Of a stretch of 6,901 nucleotides of DNA, positions 1 through 6,047 are shown one piece after another (positions within the stretch are counted from its first letter, which is position 1; each line of letters begins with the position of its first letter). Both the position numbers and the translations under genes were made by a program. The notes under the pieces are model-generated. The model saw only the letters and a program-made list of their open reading frames with translations, made no database searches and was not told where the DNA came from. The DNA is from Pyramidobacter sp. (GTDB taxonomy: Bacteria; Synergistota; Synergistia; Synergistales; Dethiosulfovibrionaceae), in the NCBI GenBank assembly GCA_016286835.1, contig JAEEUD010000100.1, positions 1 to 6,901 of the forward strand, in the 5' to 3' direction.

Positions 1-37
1 GCTCGGGGAGTTTTTGTGTATGACGTATCAGAATGGA

Positions 38-1357
38 TCACGTTCGCATCAGCCAGTCGATCACATTTTCGGACCTGATGCCCTCGTAGTTCGTCTCCAG
101 CCCGGGATCGAGCGACAGGACGAGCTTTCCGTAGTTGTCGCGCACCTGCCGCAACGGCGCCAGTTCGCGCCGGCGCACTTCTTCGCTCATCATCGACTCG
201 GTGACCTGCACGTACAGTTTTTCATCGGCGTTTGTCGCGATAAAGTCGATCTCGCTTTTGTCGATCTTGCCGATGGCCACGTCGTAGCCGCGGCGCAGCA
301 GTTCGAAGTAGACGACATTTTCCAGCACGTGCCCGGCATCGCGCTCACGGAATCCCAACAGATAGTTGCGCAGCCCGATGTCGGCAATGTAATACTTGCC
401 CAGCGTGCGTAAAAACTCTTTACCTTTGACGTCAAAACGTTTGACTTCGTAGAAAATGTACGATTCCAGCAGCGCATTGACATACGCCTGCACGGTATGC
501 ACACTCGGGGCACTCTTTCGCGTGCCGCCCGTCAACAGCCCCTCGCCGACAAGCGTGTTGCCGATCGAGCTGGCCGAAACCATATTGCCGATATTGTCGG
601 CAAGGAAAAGGATGATCTTGCGCAGCAGGACCGGATCGGTGATCTGACGCTGGCCGCGGCGCTTCTCCCGCTCCAGGATGTCGCGCACGACGACGGTGGA
701 ATAGATGCCGTCCAGCAGCGTCAGCGCCTTTTCCTGATCCAGACCAACGTCGGCGAGGCCGGGCATTCCGCCGAAACGCAGGTAGGCGTCGAAGACTTCG
801 CGCAGGCCATACCGTTCTCCGTTTTTGTCGATCGCCTGCCTGCGCATGCCGCCAAGGGCGCCCGCCGTTTCGGAAAGCCGGAAATCATGAAAATACAGAA
901 ATTCCCTAAACGACAGCGGAAACATCCGAATCTCCACGCAGCGGCCGGAAAGGTACGTGGCGTATTCGGAAGAAAGCAGATACGCGTTCGAGCCGGTGAC
1001 ATAGATATCACAGTCGAAATCCACGCGAAAAGCGTTGACCGCCTCTTCCCACGCGGGAACGCGCTGGATCTCGTCAAAAAAGAGATACGTCCTTTTTCCC
1101 GGTACGATCCGGCTCTTCACGAAATGATAGAGCTCATCCGAGGACAGATCTTTATAGTCGTGGGATTCAAAGTTCATCTCAACGATCTGCTCCGCAGACA
1201 CGCCGCTTTCGGTCAAATGCTGCGCCATCAGCCTGAGCAAAATGGATTTTCCACAGCGGCGTATGCCCGTGACGACCTTGACGGGCTCCGTGTCCTGAAA
1301 AGCGATCAGCTTGTTCAGATAGAGGTCGCGTTTTTTATAAACTCGAGATTGGGCCAT
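38..1357 (-). CDS. DUF4143-type P-loop ATPase (AAA_14 + DUF4143)
   Basis: This 439-residue protein has the two-part layout of the AAA_14/DUF4143 family, cytosolic ATPases of unknown physiological role that occur in many divergent copies in gut and oral anaerobes. Visible motifs are a Walker A GIRRCGKS (residues 31-38), a Walker B YLFFDE (91-96) and the family motif TGSN (121-124) followed by LSGR (136-139). The C-terminal half carries a helical DUF4143 region and then a restriction-nuclease-like end with EIDF and a YVQV strand. The expected E-x-K of an active nuclease reads Q-V-T, so nuclease activity is doubtful. The frame is open further upstream, to 1453. ATG 1357 is preferred because AAAGGAG lies 8 bases before it, and the longer version would add a Cys/Phe-rich tail that crosses the promoter. 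No partner gene is adjacent. The gene looks less GC-rich than its neighbours, which is compatible with horizontal acquisition. The family call is firm; the function is unknown. Confidence 0.9.
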   Translation of the reverse strand: MAQSRVYKKRDLYLNKLIAFQDTEPVKVVTGIRRCGKSILLRLMAQHLTESGVSAEQIVEMNFESHDYKDLSSDELYHFVKSRIVPGKRTYLFFDEIQRVPAWEEAVNAFRVDFDCDIYVTGSNAYLLSSEYATYLSGRCVEIRMFPLSFREFLYFHDFRLSETAGALGGMRRQAIDKNGERYGLREVFDAYLRFGGMPGLADVGLDQEKALTLLDGIYSTVVVRDILEREKRRGQRQITDPVLLRKIILFLADNIGNMVSASSIGNTLVGEGLLTGGTRKSAPSVHTVQAYVNALLESYIFYEVKRFDVKGKEFLRTLGKYYIADIGLRNYLLGFRERDAGHVLENVVYFELLRRGYDVAIGKIDKSEIDFIATNADEKLYVQVTESMMSEEVRRRELAPLRQVRDNYGKLVLSLDPGLETNYEGIRSENVIDWLMRT

Positions 1358-1365
1358 GCTCCTCA

Positions 1366-1372
1366 CTCCTTT
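1366..1372 (-). promoter_or_regulatory. Ribosome binding site of the DUF4143 ATPase gene
   Basis: AAAGGAG on the minus strand sits 8 bases before ATG 1357. It decides the start over the longer open frame that begins at 1453. Confidence 0.8.
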
Positions 1373-1400
1373 GCGGTGACAGCATAGCAAAAAGATGAAA

Positions 1401-1429
1401 AAAATACAAGTTTTTGCACTTGATTGCAA
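1401..1429 (-). promoter_or_regulatory. Candidate promoter of the DUF4143 ATPase gene
   Basis: On the minus strand a -35-like TTGCAA (1429-1424) and a -10-like TATTTT (1406-1401) are separated by exactly 17 bases. Each matches the sigma-70 consensus at four of six positions. Transcription would start near 1394, giving a leader of about 37 bases with the ribosome binding site well placed. A second candidate, TTGTAT (1410-1405) with TATGCT (1386-1381), also has 17-base spacing but would leave a leader of only about 17 bases. Both overlap the inverted repeat at 1403-1440. The call rests on consensus matching only. Confidence 0.45.
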
Positions 1430-1440
1430 AAACTTGTATT
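1403..1440. repeat. Perfect 16-bp inverted repeat; operator and/or terminator
   Basis: Two perfectly complementary 16-base arms (1403-1418 and 1425-1440) flank a 6-base spacer. On the minus strand the hairpin begins 34 bases after the stop of the ABC ATPase gene and runs into seven T residues (1404-1398), so it can act as the rho-independent terminator of the transporter operon. The stem is AT-rich, with only four G-C pairs, which is unusual for a terminator. It also spans the candidate promoter of the downstream gene, so a dimeric regulator could use it as an operator. The two roles are not exclusive. Confidence 0.8.
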
Positions 1441-1474
1441 GATATGGGGGCACTGAAAATTTCTATACCGCGTT

Positions 1475-2422
1475 TCAACGCTCCGCTTCTTGCTCATCGA
1501 GCAAGTCGAAACGGACCTCACTGCCGTCGGGCAGGGCCTGTTCGCTGCGGCTGGGGACGAGGGCGCGCAGCAGCTGGTCCTGATACCCGATGTGCCACAG
1601 CGACGACGCGCCGAGAAACTCGCGCGACACCAGGCGTCCGGCGTACTTTCCGCCGGCGCGCGGGACCACCTGATCGGGGCGCAGCAAGATGCGTTCCCCG
1701 CCGCGAACGAACGGGAACGCGTCGCCGATGAAGTCTCGCACGAAGTCGTCCGCCGGAGCGAAGTAGACCTCGCGCGGCGTCCCCGTCTGCACGAGGCGCC
1801 CCTCGTGCATCACCGTGACGCGGTCGGAGATCGAAAGCGCCTCCTCCTGATCGTGCGTGACGTACAGCGTCGTGATGCCCACGCGCTCGTGCAGCGCGCG
1901 GATCTCCGCCCGCATCCGCAGGCGCAGGCGGGCGTCGAGGCTCGACAGCGGTTCGTCAAGGAGCAGCACCGCCGGGTTAAGGATCAGCGACCGCGCCAGA
2001 GCGACGCGCTGCTGCTGACCGCCCGAAAGGTCCTGCACGCGCGACGAAGCGTATCCGGCCAGACCGACGCGTTCGAGCTCCTCTTCCGCGCGGCGCCGTC
2101 GTTCGGAGCGGGACACGCCGCGCACGCGCAGGCCGTAGGCCACGTTCTCCCCGACGCTCAGGTGCGGGAAGAGCGCGTAGTTCTGAAAGACCGTAGAAGT
2201 CGGGCGCTTTTCCGGCGGCAGATCCGTGATGTCGCGCCCGTCCAGCAGGACCCGTCCCGCGGAAGGCGTCACGAATCCGCCCGCCACGCGCAGCGTCGTC
2301 GTCTTGCCGCAGCCGGAAGGGCCCAGCAGCGTCATCAGCTCGCCGCGCCGCAGTTCCAGCGACAGCCCCTGCAGCGCCGTGAACGAGCCGTAGCGCACCG
2401 AAACATTTTCAAACACGAGCAC
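1475..2422 (-). CDS. ABC transporter ATP-binding protein (FbpC/PotA-like)
   Basis: This 315-residue protein is the cytoplasmic ATP-hydrolysing subunit of the importer encoded with the two genes before it. All nucleotide-binding-domain motifs are present: A-loop Tyr11, Walker A GPSGCGKTT (34-42), Q-loop Gln80 in FQNYALFPH, signature LSGGQ (131-135), Walker B VLLLDE (151-156), D-loop SSLD (159-162) and switch His189 in VTHDQEE. Residues from about 240 to the end form a short TOBE-like domain, as in the CysA/PotA/FbpC/AfuC group. The whole protein is slightly shorter than the usual 340-370 residues. The start is GTG 2422, 8 bases after AAAGGAGG; a longer frame from ATG 2467 adds 15 residues that do not resemble the family. 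The gene overlaps the permease gene by 14 bases, a sign of translational coupling. The class is certain; the transported substrate is not known. Confidence 0.93.
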   Translation of the reverse strand: MLVFENVSVRYGSFTALQGLSLELRRGELMTLLGPSGCGKTTTLRVAGGFVTPSAGRVLLDGRDITDLPPEKRPTSTVFQNYALFPHLSVGENVAYGLRVRGVSRSERRRRAEEELERVGLAGYASSRVQDLSGGQQQRVALARSLILNPAVLLLDEPLSSLDARLRLRMRAEIRALHERVGITTLYVTHDQEEALSISDRVTVMHEGRLVQTGTPREVYFAPADDFVRDFIGDAFPFVRGGERILLRPDQVVPRAGGKYAGRLVSREFLGASSLWHIGYQDQLLRALVPSRSEQALPDGSEVRFDLLDEQEAER

Positions 2423-4043
2423 GAGCCTCTCCTCCTTTCCTTCCGCTGGCCAGCCGCCAGGCCGCACAGTTGACAGATGCGACGATGACGATCAGCAGCA
2501 CGCCCATCGCCGAAGCGCCGCCGAAATTCCCCTCGTTGACCGCCTCGAACAGCTCGATCGAAGCCACGCGCGCGTAGGGCGTGACGAGGAAGATCACCGG
2601 CCCCGTCGTCGTCATCGCCGCGCTGAACGTGTTGAGGAAGCCGAGCCGCAGGAACGGATACAGCGCCGGCAGAAGCAGATCGCCCAGCACGCGCAGCGGC
2701 CCGCCGCCGAGGTCGGAAACGGCGTTCAGCAGCGAATCGTCGATCTGCGCGCGCCCGGCCTCCGCAGCACGGAGCATCGGCGACAGCTGCCGGAAAAGAC
2801 AGCTCGCGCCGATCACGAATCCGGTCGCCAGGTCAAACGGCAGCCTCGAGAACGCAAGCAGATAGCCGACGCCGAAGAACGTGCCCGGGATCAGGTAGGG
2901 CAGGTCGGCCGCGATATGCACGGCCCTGTTCACGCCGCGCGGAGCGCGCTCCAGCAGAAAGACCAGCAGCGTCGCCAGCAGACAGCCGCCCAGCCCCGCC
3001 GCCAGGGAGCAGGAAAGACTGCGCAGCACGCTGTCGGCGCGGAAATCGAGAATGCCCGACAGGTGCCGCAGCGTCAGCGTGAAGTCGACGCCCCACGTGC
3101 GCGTCACGCTCCCCAGGAAGATCAGGCCGTAGACCAGAAGCTGAACGAACGCGAATCCCCAGGCGACCGCGGACGGCACCGCCACCGCCCAGCGCGGCAG
3201 CGCCAGCGAACGTTCCCGGGCGATGCCCAGCGCCATGCTCCTGCCCGTGCCGGAACGCACGAACAGGACGGACAGCGCCGGGATCAGCAGCAGCACGTTC
3301 ATCGCGCACGCCAGCTGAAAGTCGCCCACGCTGATGAGCGTGCTGTATGCGCGGGAGGCCAGCACCTGAAAGCGGCCGCCGACGAACAGCGGCGTGCCGA
3401 AATCGGAAAGGGAGCGCACGAACGTCACCAGCGCGGCCGCGCCCACTCCGGGCAGCGCCAGCGGCAGCGTCACGCGCGCCAGTGTTGTCAGCGGGCCGGC
3501 ACCGAGGTCGAGCGACGCCCGCTCCACCTCTCCGTCGACGCGGTCGAGCGAAGCAGCCGCCAGCAGCGACGTGAGCCCGATCAGCGACAGCGCCTCCATC
3601 ATCATCACGCCGTGGAAACCGTAGGGGTTCCAGTTCAGCCCCAGCAGCCTCCAGGTGATCAGACCGCGCTTTCCGAACAGCATCAGATACGCCATCGAGC
3701 ACAAAAACGGCGGCGAGACCGTGGAAAGGGCGAGAGAGGCGACGAGGATCTTTTTCCCGCGCCGGGGACCGTAGACGAGACGCAGCGCCACGGCCACGCT
3801 CAGCGGCACCGTCACGAGCGTGACGGCCAGCGCAAGGCGGAAACTGTCGCAGACAAGGCGGAAGTTGCGCGTCAGCAGCCCTTCGTAGGCGCGCAGCGAG
3901 AACTGCCCGTTTTTGAAAAAGCTCTGCGCGAACACCGAACCGACGGGCCAGACGACGAACACCAGCAGCAGGATGACGGCCGCACCCCAGAGCGCCGCCT
4001 CGGCCACGGAGAGACGGCGCCGGCATTTCACAGTCGGGATCAT
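2409..4043 (-). CDS. ABC transporter permease, two fused membrane domains (FbpB/AfuB/PhnU-like)
   Basis: About 544 residues, very hydrophobic, with a dozen or so predicted membrane segments. The protein contains two BPD_transp_1 domains in tandem, so a single chain can form the whole channel instead of two permease subunits. Each half has an EAA-type loop that docks on the ATPase: ERASLDLGAGPLTTLARVTL (residues about 174-193) and AVSDLGGGPLRVLGDLLLP (about 440-458). This fused layout and length are typical of FbpB, AfuB and 2-aminoethylphosphonate permeases. The start is uncertain. ATG 4043 is chosen, but an in-frame GTG at 4058 is possible, and neither has a well-spaced Shine-Dalgarno sequence. 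The only G-rich stretch lies inside the hairpin before the gene. The 3' end overlaps the ATPase gene. The class is certain; start and substrate are not. Confidence 0.92.
   Translation of the reverse strand: MIPTVKCRRRLSVAEAALWGAAVILLLVFVVWPVGSVFAQSFFKNGQFSLRAYEGLLTRNFRLVCDSFRLALAVTLVTVPLSVAVALRLVYGPRRGKKILVASLALSTVSPPFLCSMAYLMLFGKRGLITWRLLGLNWNPYGFHGVMMMEALSLIGLTSLLAAASLDRVDGEVERASLDLGAGPLTTLARVTLPLALPGVGAAALVTFVRSLSDFGTPLFVGGRFQVLASRAYSTLISVGDFQLACAMNVLLLIPALSVLFVRSGTGRSMALGIARERSLALPRWAVAVPSAVAWGFAFVQLLVYGLIFLGSVTRTWGVDFTLTLRHLSGILDFRADSVLRSLSCSLAAGLGGCLLATLLVFLLERAPRGVNRAVHIAADLPYLIPGTFFGVGYLLAFSRLPFDLATGFVIGASCLFRQLSPMLRAAEAGRAQIDDSLLNAVSDLGGGPLRVLGDLLLPALYPFLRLGFLNTFSAAMTTTGPVIFLVTPYARVASIELFEAVNEGNFGGASAMGVLLIVIVASVNCAAWRLASGRKGGEARARV
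2431..2438 (-). promoter_or_regulatory. Ribosome binding site of the ABC ATPase gene, inside the permease gene
   Basis: AAAGGAGG on the minus strand is spaced 8 bases from GTG 2422. It lies within the last codons of the permease gene, so ribosomes finishing the permease unmask or reach this site. It fixes the non-ATG start of the ATPase. Confidence 0.8.
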
Positions 4044-4048
4044 GGCAT

Positions 4049-4080
4049 AAAAAAACACCCCGCCGCGGAAACACGGCGGG
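4049..4080 (-). terminator. Intercistronic terminator-like hairpin between binding protein and permease genes
   Basis: On the minus strand a GC-rich stem of 9 pairs (4080-4072 with 4067-4059, one of them G-T) closes a TTTC tetraloop and is followed, after GTG, by seven T residues (4055-4049). It begins 12 bases after the binding-protein stop codon and ends 5 bases before the permease ATG at 4043. Its form is that of an intrinsic terminator. Because the permease and ATPase genes have no other visible promoter, it is probably leaky and makes the binding protein more abundant than the membrane subunits. It may also protect the upstream mRNA from 3' decay. Confidence 0.75.
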
Positions 4081-4091
4081 ATGCGTTCATA

Positions 4092-5084
4092 CTACTTGCT
4101 GCCAAACTTATCCAGCCAGACCTTGAGGATCGCTTCGCGGTCCTGTCCGGCCTTGACGACGTCCATGCGCATGAGGTTGGAATCTCTCATGCTCTGGACG
4201 GCCGGCGCGAGCTTGACGCCCGGACGGACGGGAGCCTGCGTGTTGTACTCGGCGAGAGCCAGCTGCCCCTTCTCCGACAGCACCCAGTCGACGAGCGCGC
4301 GGGCGCCTTCGGGATTCTGAGCGCCCTTGAAGACAGCCACGGGCGCGATGTACCACGGCACGCCGTCCTCGGGGAAGGCCATCTCCACTTTGTAGCCTTC
4401 CTGGATCAGGCGCTGCACCGTGTCAAACGGCGCCACGGCGACTGCGGCTTCGCCGATGCTGACCTTGTTGGCCGGCTCGGCGCCGCGCTTGGAGTAATAC
4501 GGCACGTTGGCGTCGATCGCTTCAAGACGCTTCCAGCCCTCTTCCTCGCCCATCGTCTGGACGATGCCGGAGACCATCGCATAGAACGTGCCGCTGACGG
4601 CCGGCGTGGCCATCAGGACTTCGTCCTTGTACTCGGGCTTGGTCAGATCGGCCCAGCTCTTCGGCATGGCGAGCTTTTTCTGCGCCATCACTTCGGTGTT
4701 GCCCATCAGCACGACGCTGCCGAGCGAAATGCCGCTCCAGAAGCCGTCGGCGTTGTAGAACATGGGATCGTAGCTCGCGCGCTCGGGCGAGACGTAGGCG
4801 TCAAGATAGCCCTCGTTCGCCGCGGCCACGTAGCTGTCCAGACCGCCGCCGAACCAGGCGTCGGCCTGCGCCTTGCCGCCGGCAGCGCGGATGCGCGTCA
4901 GCACCTCGCCGGACGACATCTGCAGGTAGTTCACCTTGATCCCCGTATCGCGCTCGAACGTCTCGATGATGGGCTTGATGCCCGTGTACGCGATGAAAAT
5001 GCTGATGCTCTTCTGCTCCTCCGCCAGCGCCGGGCAGGCAAGGCACGCGGCCGCGAGCACGGCCAGAACGAACTTTCTGAACAT
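4092..5084 (-). CDS. Periplasmic substrate-binding protein, ferric/AfuA/PhnS-like ABC importer
   Basis: This 330-residue secreted protein captures the ligand in the periplasm and delivers it to the permease. Residues 1-21 are a Sec signal peptide (MFRK, hydrophobic core, cleavage expected after ALA); there is no good lipobox. Typical family stretches follow: FERDTGIKVNYLQMSSGEVL (43-62), QADAWFGGGLDSYVAAANEG (73-92), PKSWADL (141-147) and KVSIGEAAVAVAPFD (207-221). Annotation pipelines tend to call such proteins iron(III)-binding. In FbpA, however, iron is held by a His near the N-terminus and a Tyr pair just after the GE segment. Here those places read FIAYTG (30-35) and APFDTV (218-223), so iron is not supported. 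AfuA (hexose phosphate) or PhnS (2-aminoethylphosphonate) relatives are alternatives. ATG 5084 follows AGGAGGT by 6 bases. The preceding PHP gene ends 37 bases upstream, so the two are very likely co-transcribed. Confidence 0.9.
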   Translation of the reverse strand: MFRKFVLAVLAAACLACPALAEEQKSISIFIAYTGIKPIIETFERDTGIKVNYLQMSSGEVLTRIRAAGGKAQADAWFGGGLDSYVAAANEGYLDAYVSPERASYDPMFYNADGFWSGISLGSVVLMGNTEVMAQKKLAMPKSWADLTKPEYKDEVLMATPAVSGTFYAMVSGIVQTMGEEEGWKRLEAIDANVPYYSKRGAEPANKVSIGEAAVAVAPFDTVQRLIQEGYKVEMAFPEDGVPWYIAPVAVFKGAQNPEGARALVDWVLSEKGQLALAEYNTQAPVRPGVKLAPAVQSMRDSNLMRMDVVKAGQDREAILKVWLDKFGSK

Positions 5085-5090
5085 GAAAAG

Positions 5091-5097
5091 ACCTCCT
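5091..5097 (-). promoter_or_regulatory. Ribosome binding site of the substrate-binding protein gene
   Basis: AGGAGGT on the minus strand, 6 bases before ATG 5084, is close to a full anti-Shine-Dalgarno match. It fits the high expression expected of a binding protein and contrasts with the poor site of the permease gene. Confidence 0.8.
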
Positions 5098-5121
5098 GAA
5101 ATTAGATTTTTAACATCAAGC

Positions 5122-5766
5122 TCATTTCATCTGAGCAAGAGTCCACTCTTCCGCCGGCACGAACGCCGCGCCGTCCCATGCCATCGGCTCGCACGCCCCG
5201 GCACGGATCATCCGGATCAGGTCGCGCTCATCGCGCGCCGTCTCGAAAAATCGCGTCGCATACAGCCCGACGCGCTCGACCAGATGCGAATCCCCCGCCC
5301 CCAGGCAGGCGACGCCGCGCTCACGGGCCGCTTTCAGCGCGCGCAGGTTCGCCTCGTGCGGCGTGCTGCCGTTGAAGCACTCCACGCCGTCCAGGTTGGG
5401 GAGCGTTTTGATGAGATCCCCGGCGCCGCGGCCATTGTTGCGGTACGGATGCGCCGCGACCGCCACGCCGTCATTCTCCCGCACCATCTCCATCAGCTCG
5501 GCCACGGGCAGGCGCGGCTGCGGCGCGCGGGGCAGACCGAAAACGACAAAATCGCCCGAATCGGTCAGCACTTCGCAGCCGACGAAGATCGGGAACGCGC
5601 ACTCGTTCCGCAGCGACTCGACTTCGGCGAGGATCCCCATCGAATCGTGGTCCGTCACACACAGGCCGCCCAGTCCCAGTTCACGCGCGCGCGCCACGGC
5701 GTCGCGCACCGGCAGGAAGCTGTCGGCCGAATATTCCTTTGTATGCAGATGCGTGTCCAGCAGCAC
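5122..5766 (-). CDS. PHP-domain metal-dependent phosphoesterase
   Basis: This 214-residue cytosolic protein consists almost entirely of a PHP domain, a TIM-like barrel with two or three metals that hydrolyses phosphate esters. The full metal-ligand set is visible: DTHLH (4-8; His6, His8), Asp15, TDHD (38-41; Asp39, His40), GCE (63-65; Glu65), AAHPY (104-108; His106) and GDSH (158-161; Asp159, His161). An active enzyme is therefore expected. The small single-domain form resembles PHP proteins acting on nucleotides, histidinol phosphate or cyclic ribose phosphates rather than polymerase PHP domains. The start is GTG 5766, 9 bases after AAGGAGG, which gives the usual MLLDTHLH beginning. The open frame runs on to 5976, but the extra 70 residues would cross the promoter and are not family-like. 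It is the first gene of the operon, 37 bases before the binding-protein gene. The substrate is unknown. Confidence 0.9.
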   Translation of the reverse strand: MLLDTHLHTKEYSADSFLPVRDAVARARELGLGGLCVTDHDSMGILAEVESLRNECAFPIFVGCEVLTDSGDFVVFGLPRAPQPRLPVAELMEMVRENDGVAVAAHPYRNNGRGAGDLIKTLPNLDGVECFNGSTPHEANLRALKAARERGVACLGAGDSHLVERVGLYATRFFETARDERDLIRMIRAGACEPMAWDGAAFVPAEEWTLAQMK

Positions 5767-5775
5767 CGCACGCAG

Positions 5776-5782
5776 CCTCCTT
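5776..5782 (-). promoter_or_regulatory. Ribosome binding site fixing the GTG start of the PHP gene
   Basis: AAGGAGG on the minus strand ends 9 bases before GTG 5766. The competing in-frame ATG at 5799 has AGAGGG directly touching it, which is too close to work well. Confidence 0.8.
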
Positions 5783-5899
5783 ACTTCTCGCAGGATCATC
5801 CCTCTGCGCTTCGTCGTGCAGCTGCGCGGTCCTGAAGGGGAATGAAAATCCGTTATAGATTTGATTCTGTTCCTGCGTCGATAATTTTTCAACATAATT

Positions 5900-5908
5900 A
5901 TTATAGCA
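5900..5908 (-). promoter_or_regulatory. Extended -10 promoter of the PHP-transporter operon
   Basis: TGCTATAAT on the minus strand contains a perfect TATAAT (5905-5900) with the TGN extension of extended -10 promoters. No convincing -35 box lies 16-18 bases upstream, which is tolerated by this promoter class but also fits activator dependence. The start point would be near 5893. Confidence 0.6.
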
Positions 5909-5926
5909 CAGTCGTAAAAACTGTGC
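5906..5926. repeat. Inverted repeat overlapping the operon promoter (putative operator)
   Basis: Perfect 7-base arms GCACAGT (5906-5912) and ACTGTGC (5920-5926) are separated by 7 bases. This is about two helical turns in total, as expected for a dimeric repressor. On the minus strand the proximal arm overlaps the TG extension of the -10 box, so an occupied site would block RNA polymerase. The regulator is not in the window. Confidence 0.6.
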
Positions 5927-5930
5927 GGTC

Positions 5931-5975
5931 TGCATACATAATGCAAATTGGAGGAATATTCTCGGTATATTTGCA
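5931..5975. repeat. Cluster of TGCA-type palindromes upstream of the operon promoter
   Basis: TGCAT/ATGCA arms (5931-5935 and 5941-5945) and TGCAAAT/ATTTGCA arms (5942-5948 and 5969-5975) share bases and lie just upstream of the promoter. They could be regulator sites, but the arms are short and AT-rich, so chance is possible. Confidence 0.35.
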
Positions 5976-6010
5976 CCGTCGCTGGATCGGAAAGGGCAGA
6001 TTTCTGTACA

Positions 6011-6047
6011 AAAAAGTCTCCGCAGGACGGCCCCGCGGAGACTTTTT
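6011..6047 (-). terminator. Intrinsic terminator of the tctA transcript
   Basis: Perfect 13-base arms (6047-6035 and 6023-6011 on the minus strand) with a GTCTCCGC core flank an 11-base loop. The distal arm ends in a run of six T residues. The hairpin starts 16 bases after the tctA stop codon. The arms begin and end in A and T runs, so it could also stop transcription from the other strand, although no plus-strand gene is present. Confidence 0.88.

Noticed and set aside
1..16. A G-rich stretch followed by five T residues at the left edge, resembling the end of a terminator
   Set aside because: The other arm would lie outside the window, so no hairpin can be shown. The remaining bases before position 38 contain nothing recognisable.
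497..1387. A 296-codon open frame on the plus strand opposite the DUF4143 ATPase gene
   Set aside because: It has no domain or ribosome site, and the opposite strand encodes a protein with clear Walker motifs.
1490..2473. A 327-codon open frame on the plus strand opposite the ABC ATPase gene
   Set aside because: It is antisense to a gene with every ABC motif intact, and its own translation is low-complexity Arg/His/Gln/Ala without family features.
2833..4074. A 413-codon minus-strand frame in another phase of the permease gene
   Set aside because: Its translation is Arg/Ala/Gly-rich without membrane segments or motifs, while the overlapping permease frame is a full-length family member.
2916..5099. 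A 727-codon open frame on the plus strand opposite the permease and binding-protein genes
   Set aside because: It is rich in Arg, Gln, His and Glu, with no recognisable domain. It is the antisense shadow expected over GC-rich genes whose minus-strand proteins are clearly real.
5767..5976. A 70-residue N-terminal extension of the PHP protein
   Set aside because: The frame is open only by chance. It would include the operon promoter and operator, is not family-like, and GTG 5766 has the proper ribosome site.
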